64,000 bases of DNA from Bdellovibrionales bacterium. Lineage in GTDB: Bacteria > Bdellovibrionota > Bdellovibrionia > Bdellovibrionales > JAKFYE01. Position 1 is the stretch's first letter. Every line of letters begins with the position of its first letter. The notes beneath the pieces are model-generated. The model made no database searches, was not told where the DNA came from, and was given only the letters and a program-made list of their open reading frames with translations. Shown here piece by piece: positions 60,639-64,000 of the stretch. The translations under genes were made by a program, and so were the position numbers. The stretch spans positions 23,306 through 87,305 of the forward strand of contig JAKFYE010000003.1 of assembly GCA_021731045.1 (NCBI GenBank). Reading direction: 5' to 3'.

Positions 60639-61301
60639 TTAAGGATAGTAGCCTTTAACAGCATCCCGAATGCGATTGCACATGATCTCATATCCGTAGT
60701 TATTAGGATGAATATTATCGTTGCTCATATAGAGAGGATTTCCCCAAAAACCATCCATCCCGTTCACGACAATCACGCCTTTATCGAGAGCCATTTGTGC
60801 AACTTGTGGGAGTCGCTCCGTTTGTGGTTGGTTCGGATACAAACCTAAGTATACAACGACGGCATCTGTCGCAAGTAGACGATCAAACATTTGTTCCATT
60901 TCTCTCAGAGTCGTTGCGGTCGGGTAGGAGCCTGGTAAGGAGATATTTCTCAAAACATCATTACCCGCAGAGCTTACAAACACTAGGCTTGGGTTTTTTT
61001 GTTCCACTTGTGTTACTTGGCCCAGGATTTCGTTGCTTGTTTTGCCCGGGATAGAAAGATTAAAAACGGGGTCATGAAAATAATCGCCCAAACAATTGGC
61101 CGGTTTTACGTTGTCTATGGTGGCTTTGTAACCGTAAGCTAAACTGTCTCCGATAACGTAAATATCGCCTGAGCCTGGGTGTGTGTTTTTAATTGGCTCT
61201 ACAGGTATTTCTGAAATTGGAGAATTAATTTTCGAACAGGCACCAATGAGTAAAACTACAAAAATTAAGTATTTTGGATAAGACATAGGTTTTGAAATCA
61301 T
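60639..61301 (-). CDS. SGNH/GDSL-family esterase lipoprotein
   Basis: A 220-residue lipoprotein (VVLLIGAC) preceded by GGGAG 6 nt before the ATG at 61301. All four SGNH blocks are present: VIGDSLAYGY (Ser), SIPGKTS (Gly), SSAGND (Asn), and DNIHPNNYGY (Asp/His). Relatives such as TesA are esterases, lysophospholipases or arylesterases. Export and lipid anchoring place it in the periplasm, possibly acting on lipids or glycan acyl groups. It is monocistronic as far as can be seen. Confidence 0.9.
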   Translation of the reverse strand: MISKPMSYPKYLIFVVLLIGACSKINSPISEIPVEPIKNTHPGSGDIYVIGDSLAYGYKATIDNVKPANCLGDYFHDPVFNLSIPGKTSNEILGQVTQVEQKNPSLVFVSSAGNDVLRNISLPGSYPTATTLREMEQMFDRLLATDAVVVYLGLYPNQPQTERLPQVAQMALDKGVIVVNGMDGFWGNPLYMSNDNIHPNNYGYEIMCNRIRDAVKGYYP

Positions 61302-61407
61302 TTTGATCTCCCTCTAATAATTCAAACATAAGATCGCGGTTAACGACAGGATTTATAACGGGAACGTCTTTAAAATGCGTATTCTAGCCCTTATTGGAGG
61401 TATCGTC

Positions 61408-61749
61408 TTAACATCCTAAACTAAAATCTGTGCTCAAATCTAAATTTAAATTCACAATTAATTTTTCCCGAGAATACCAATGTATGGTCCAATTATAAGG
61501 GTCTTCCTGAACCGTACGAACAGACACTTCGTCATTTGAATATATCATTCCAAGATACTCCGCAGATTTAATTGCCACGAGCTCGGCTTGTATACCAAAG
61601 GCGTCTTTTAATGTATCAATAGAAATTTTAACGATGGTTTCAGGGTCTAACGGAAATTTTTTAAATGATAATAGCGTTAATGTCCCATTAAAAGAATTAG
61701 GAGAATTCGAAATATTAAGGACTTCAAACTTGAACTCTTGATCAAACAT
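61408..61749 (-). CDS. Hypothetical protein, 113 residues
   Basis: A soluble, mixed alpha/beta-looking protein with no signal peptide and no recognised motif. Its codon pattern resembles neighbouring genes. No Shine-Dalgarno sequence is visible before ATG 61749, and the gene is divergent from the small exported protein at 61825. Moderate support only. Confidence 0.5.
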   Translation of the reverse strand: MFDQEFKFEVLNISNSPNSFNGTLTLLSFKKFPLDPETIVKISIDTLKDAFGIQAELVAIKSAEYLGMIYSNDEVSVRTVQEDPYNWTIHWYSREKLIVNLNLDLSTDFSLGC

Positions 61750-61824
61750 AAATTTAGGTTAATAACTCAGTTGCTGTTTTACAAGGTAAGTATGGGCTCG
61801 GTATGTTTATCTTTCGGAGGTAAT

Positions 61825-62145
61825 ATGAAAACAATCTTTTTATTAACTTTTCTTGTTTTTTCACCTTTAAGTCTAGTTTTCGCTGCATTACCTCAAACCT
61901 CAAGTATAACGACCAAAATATCGCTCAAAAATCTTACTTCTTCGATTGTTTTAGCGGAAGAAATTCAAAAGGAACTTAAAAACGAACCTGAGCAACCTTT
62001 TGATGCTCCGGCGACACAAGCTCTTGAAGCCGAAGTGGGAACCGTTAAAATTGCGGAGCTTCGCGCTCTTAATCAAATTTGCAATAGTGCCTGCCGTGCG
62101 AGTCAATCCTTACTCAGTGAGCGCCAAACGAACGGCGAACACTAA
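61825..62145 (+). CDS. Small exported protein
   Basis: ATG 61825 has GGAGG 4 nt upstream and gives a 106-residue protein with a clear signal peptide (IFLLTFLVFSPLSLVFA). The mature part is polar and helical with two cysteines (ICNSAC) near the C-terminus that could form a disulphide. The frame is open upstream to 61738 but those residues lack support. The family is not recognised. Confidence 0.7.
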   Translation: MKTIFLLTFLVFSPLSLVFAALPQTSSITTKISLKNLTSSIVLAEEIQKELKNEPEQPFDAPATQALEAEVGTVKIAELRALNQICNSACRASQSLLSERQTNGEH

Positions 62146-62179
62146 AAGTTAATTCGTAATTAAAAAACTTCGACCGATT

Positions 62180-63808
62180 TTAAACAGATTTTTTAGATTG
62201 GTAATACTCGTAGGTTCCGTCGAATACGCGAATTTGATTTTTATCAACTTCGAATACGCGCGTAGTGATTTCTCGTAAAAAGTAACGATCGTGACTCACT
62301 ATCATTACGGTTCCGGGAAAGCCTTTTATAGCTTCAAGTAAAACTTCCCGCGACTTAATATCTAAATGGTTCGTTGGCTCATCAAGAACAAGCAGATTGC
62401 GAGGTTGAGCCAAAATTGTCGCGAGCACAACGCGGCTTTTTTCTCCTCCTGAAAGGACTGAGATTTTCTTTTCGACATCGTCGCCACTAAATCTAAAAGC
62501 TCCTAAGAGACTGCGAATAGACCCAACACTCGCATTTGGAAGACGATCATGAATTTCATCCAAGATCGTTTTTTTAGGATCTAAGACATCAAGCGAGTTT
62601 TGACTGAAGTATCCAATAGAAATTGAGGCGCCAATGGCCGCTTGCCCCGAAGAGGCCTCGGTTTGACCGCAAATAATTTTTAATAACGTGCTTTTTCCGG
62701 CGCCGTTAACTCCGACGACCGCGACACGATCTTGTCTTTCTACGGTGGCCGTTGCGTCTTTAAAAACGAGTTTTTGAGTGCCGTCGTCTTTATTCCAAAA
62801 TTTTGTTAAGCCCGTGAGTTTCACGACTTCGTCTCCGCCACGTGGAGGTGTTGGCCATTCGAAACTCATGGCCTGCTCTTCAACTGGAATTTCAATGCGA
62901 TCAATTTTATCTAATTTTTTAACTCGGGATTGTACTTGGGCGGCATGCGAGGCACGGGCGGCAAAACGTGCAATAAACTCTTCTTCTTTGGCAAGCATGT
63001 CATCTTGCCTTTTAGCGGCCGCAACGAGTTGTTCTCGACGAATCACGCTTTCTTTTTCATAAAAGTCATAATTACCGCCATAAACGGTAATTTGCTTGTT
63101 TGCGATTTCAACAATTTTCGAAACGATCCTGTTCATAAAATCACGATCGTGACTCGTCATTACGATGGCGCCTTTGTATTGCACAAGAAAGGCTTCTAGC
63201 CAAATGATCGATTCTAAATCAAGATGGTTCGTTGGTTCGTCCATCAACAAGACGTCAGGGTTTAGAGCCAATACTTTGGCTAGAGCGATTCGCATTTTCC
63301 AACCACCGCTAAAGGATTCAGTAGGGCGATGATGATCCTCCGGAGGAATTCCTAAGCCTGTCAGAATCTCTTGCGCGGTATTCTCGATCGTATAGCCACC
63401 TAATCGCTCAAACTCTTCTTGCGTGGAGCCATAGTTTTCTAGGAGTTTGGTCATTTCGTCATCACTCATTGGATGAGTCGCAGAGTCTTCAAGCTTTTTT
63501 TCAAAGTCTTTAAGTTTTTGCGTGATAATCGGAAGACGTTTGTTACCCGATTTAACTTCTTCTAAAACAGATTGTCCTTTCATCTCTTCGATGTTTTGAG
63601 AAAAATAACCAACGACCAGACGGTCAGGTTTAGAGATAACTCCCGAATCGAGACCTTCTTCGCCAGTGATAACACGAAAAATAGTTGTTTTGCCGGCGCC
63701 GTTAGGGCCCACCAGTCCAATTTTTTCACCAGGATTGATTTGAAAACTAGCATTGCTGTAGAGCACGCGGGTGCCGTAATGTTTGGAAATCCCAGAGAGG
63801 TGAATCAT
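62180..63808 (-). CDS. ABC-F family ATPase (YbiT/EttA-like)
   Basis: A 542-residue protein with two ABC domains: Walker A GPNGAGKTT and GVNGAGKST, signatures FSGGWKMRIALAKVL and LSGGEKSRVVLATIL, Walker B VLLMDEPTNHLD and LLVLDEPTNHLD. The linker between the domains is helical (KLDKIDRIEIPVEEQAM). There is no C-terminal Uup-type coiled coil, which fits YbiT or EttA rather than Uup. Such proteins bind the ribosomal E site and modulate translation. The window thus encodes two ABC-F proteins about 7 kb apart, of different subtypes. Confidence 0.92.
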   Translation of the reverse strand: MIHLSGISKHYGTRVLYSNASFQINPGEKIGLVGPNGAGKTTIFRVITGEEGLDSGVISKPDRLVVGYFSQNIEEMKGQSVLEEVKSGNKRLPIITQKLKDFEKKLEDSATHPMSDDEMTKLLENYGSTQEEFERLGGYTIENTAQEILTGLGIPPEDHHRPTESFSGGWKMRIALAKVLALNPDVLLMDEPTNHLDLESIIWLEAFLVQYKGAIVMTSHDRDFMNRIVSKIVEIANKQITVYGGNYDFYEKESVIRREQLVAAAKRQDDMLAKEEEFIARFAARASHAAQVQSRVKKLDKIDRIEIPVEEQAMSFEWPTPPRGGDEVVKLTGLTKFWNKDDGTQKLVFKDATATVERQDRVAVVGVNGAGKSTLLKIICGQTEASSGQAAIGASISIGYFSQNSLDVLDPKKTILDEIHDRLPNASVGSIRSLLGAFRFSGDDVEKKISVLSGGEKSRVVLATILAQPRNLLVLDEPTNHLDIKSREVLLEAIKGFPGTVMIVSHDRYFLREITTRVFEVDKNQIRVFDGTYEYYQSKKSV

Positions 63809-63974
63809 GACTAAGATTTAGTGTACGCACTGAGCTTGGTCAATTTATAAATCGGACCGCCAAATTTAGTTTTCCTGACGGGTCCGCTAAATTTTAAAAT
63901 ATGTTTTTTTATATTTAACATGCTGTTAGTGTGGATTCAGTTTTTTAATAAGAACATCTCAGAAGGGCGTCGTC

Positions 63975-64000
63975 GTGAATGCAAAATTATCGTACAACCG
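63975..64000 (+). CDS. Possible 5' end of a gene cut by the window edge
   Basis: GTG 63975 preceded by AAGG (about 9-nt spacing) opens a frame that runs off the window after eight codons. This is only a start-context observation. Confidence 0.25.

Noticed and set aside
1..64000. Prophage, integrated plasmid or insertion sequence
   Set aside because: No integrase, transposase, phage structural or replication gene was seen on either strand.

Overview
The window is a stretch of Gram-negative bacterial chromosome, visibly AT-rich and densely packed. There is no phage, plasmid, CRISPR, tRNA or rRNA signature. An endonuclease-type mutL (no Dam/MutH system implied), a long bifunctional Rsh, FliL, class III prepilin-like leaders, many exported proteins and lipoproteins, frequent TTG/GTG starts and an abundance of envelope hydrolases fit a Bdellovibrio-like organism (Bdellovibrionota). 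That placement is inferred from gene content only; no marker such as 16S rRNA is present.

Layout. 1-4.5 kb: a tightly overlapping housekeeping run mutL-miaA-yicC-gmk-rpoZ, ended by a bidirectional terminator. 4.6-16.4 kb: a beta-helix lipoprotein carrying a bulb-lectin domain, Rsh, an exported protein of unknown function, an exported kinase-like protein, a tiny zinc ribbon, threonine dehydratase, an orphan OmpR-type regulator and a degenerate HyuA/HyuB pair. 16.4-22.4 kb: cmk, rpsA, then sppA-HIT hydrolase-mce-rhomboid and a 57-residue protein. 22.8-31.9 kb: an L,D-transpeptidase, fliL, an active/inactive M16 peptidase pair, membrane proteins, a LysR regulator and ppsR. 32-41.3 kb: an HTTM protein, a sterol-desaturase-family protein, a pseudopilin with a repetitive tail, nrdR-nusB, an outer-membrane-like protein, rsmB and a fatty acid desaturase. 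41.4-45.1 kb: potABCD polyamine transport. 45.2-54.9 kb: a lytic transglycosylase, an AP2-domain protein, a frame-broken metallopeptidase lipoprotein, a phospholipase D and an ABC exporter split into two half-transporters with ABCC-like asymmetry. 55-63.8 kb: two ABC-F proteins, a DUF1624 membrane protein, a porin-like barrel, a proline-rich repeat protein, an SGNH esterase and small proteins.

The most unusual content is non-coding. Three giant palindromes (22518-22803, 39390-39629, 50894-51180) each lie between the 3' ends of convergent genes. All three share one architecture: an outer stem of 26-31 bp, an asymmetric internal loop, an inner stem of 39-41 bp, and a structured core of 80-118 nt. 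Two of them share a conserved core containing a cUUCGg hairpin. Their stem arms differ in sequence, yet every change is compensated on the opposite arm. This looks like an undescribed structured RNA or DNA-hairpin family, possibly acting as very large bidirectional terminators. A fourth, smaller palindrome precedes sppA.

Several protein genes also deserve attention: the split ABCC-like exporter, the HNH-dead AP2 protein, the secreted kinase-like protein, and two genes (metallopeptidase, phospholipase D) whose 5' ends do not read cleanly in frame.
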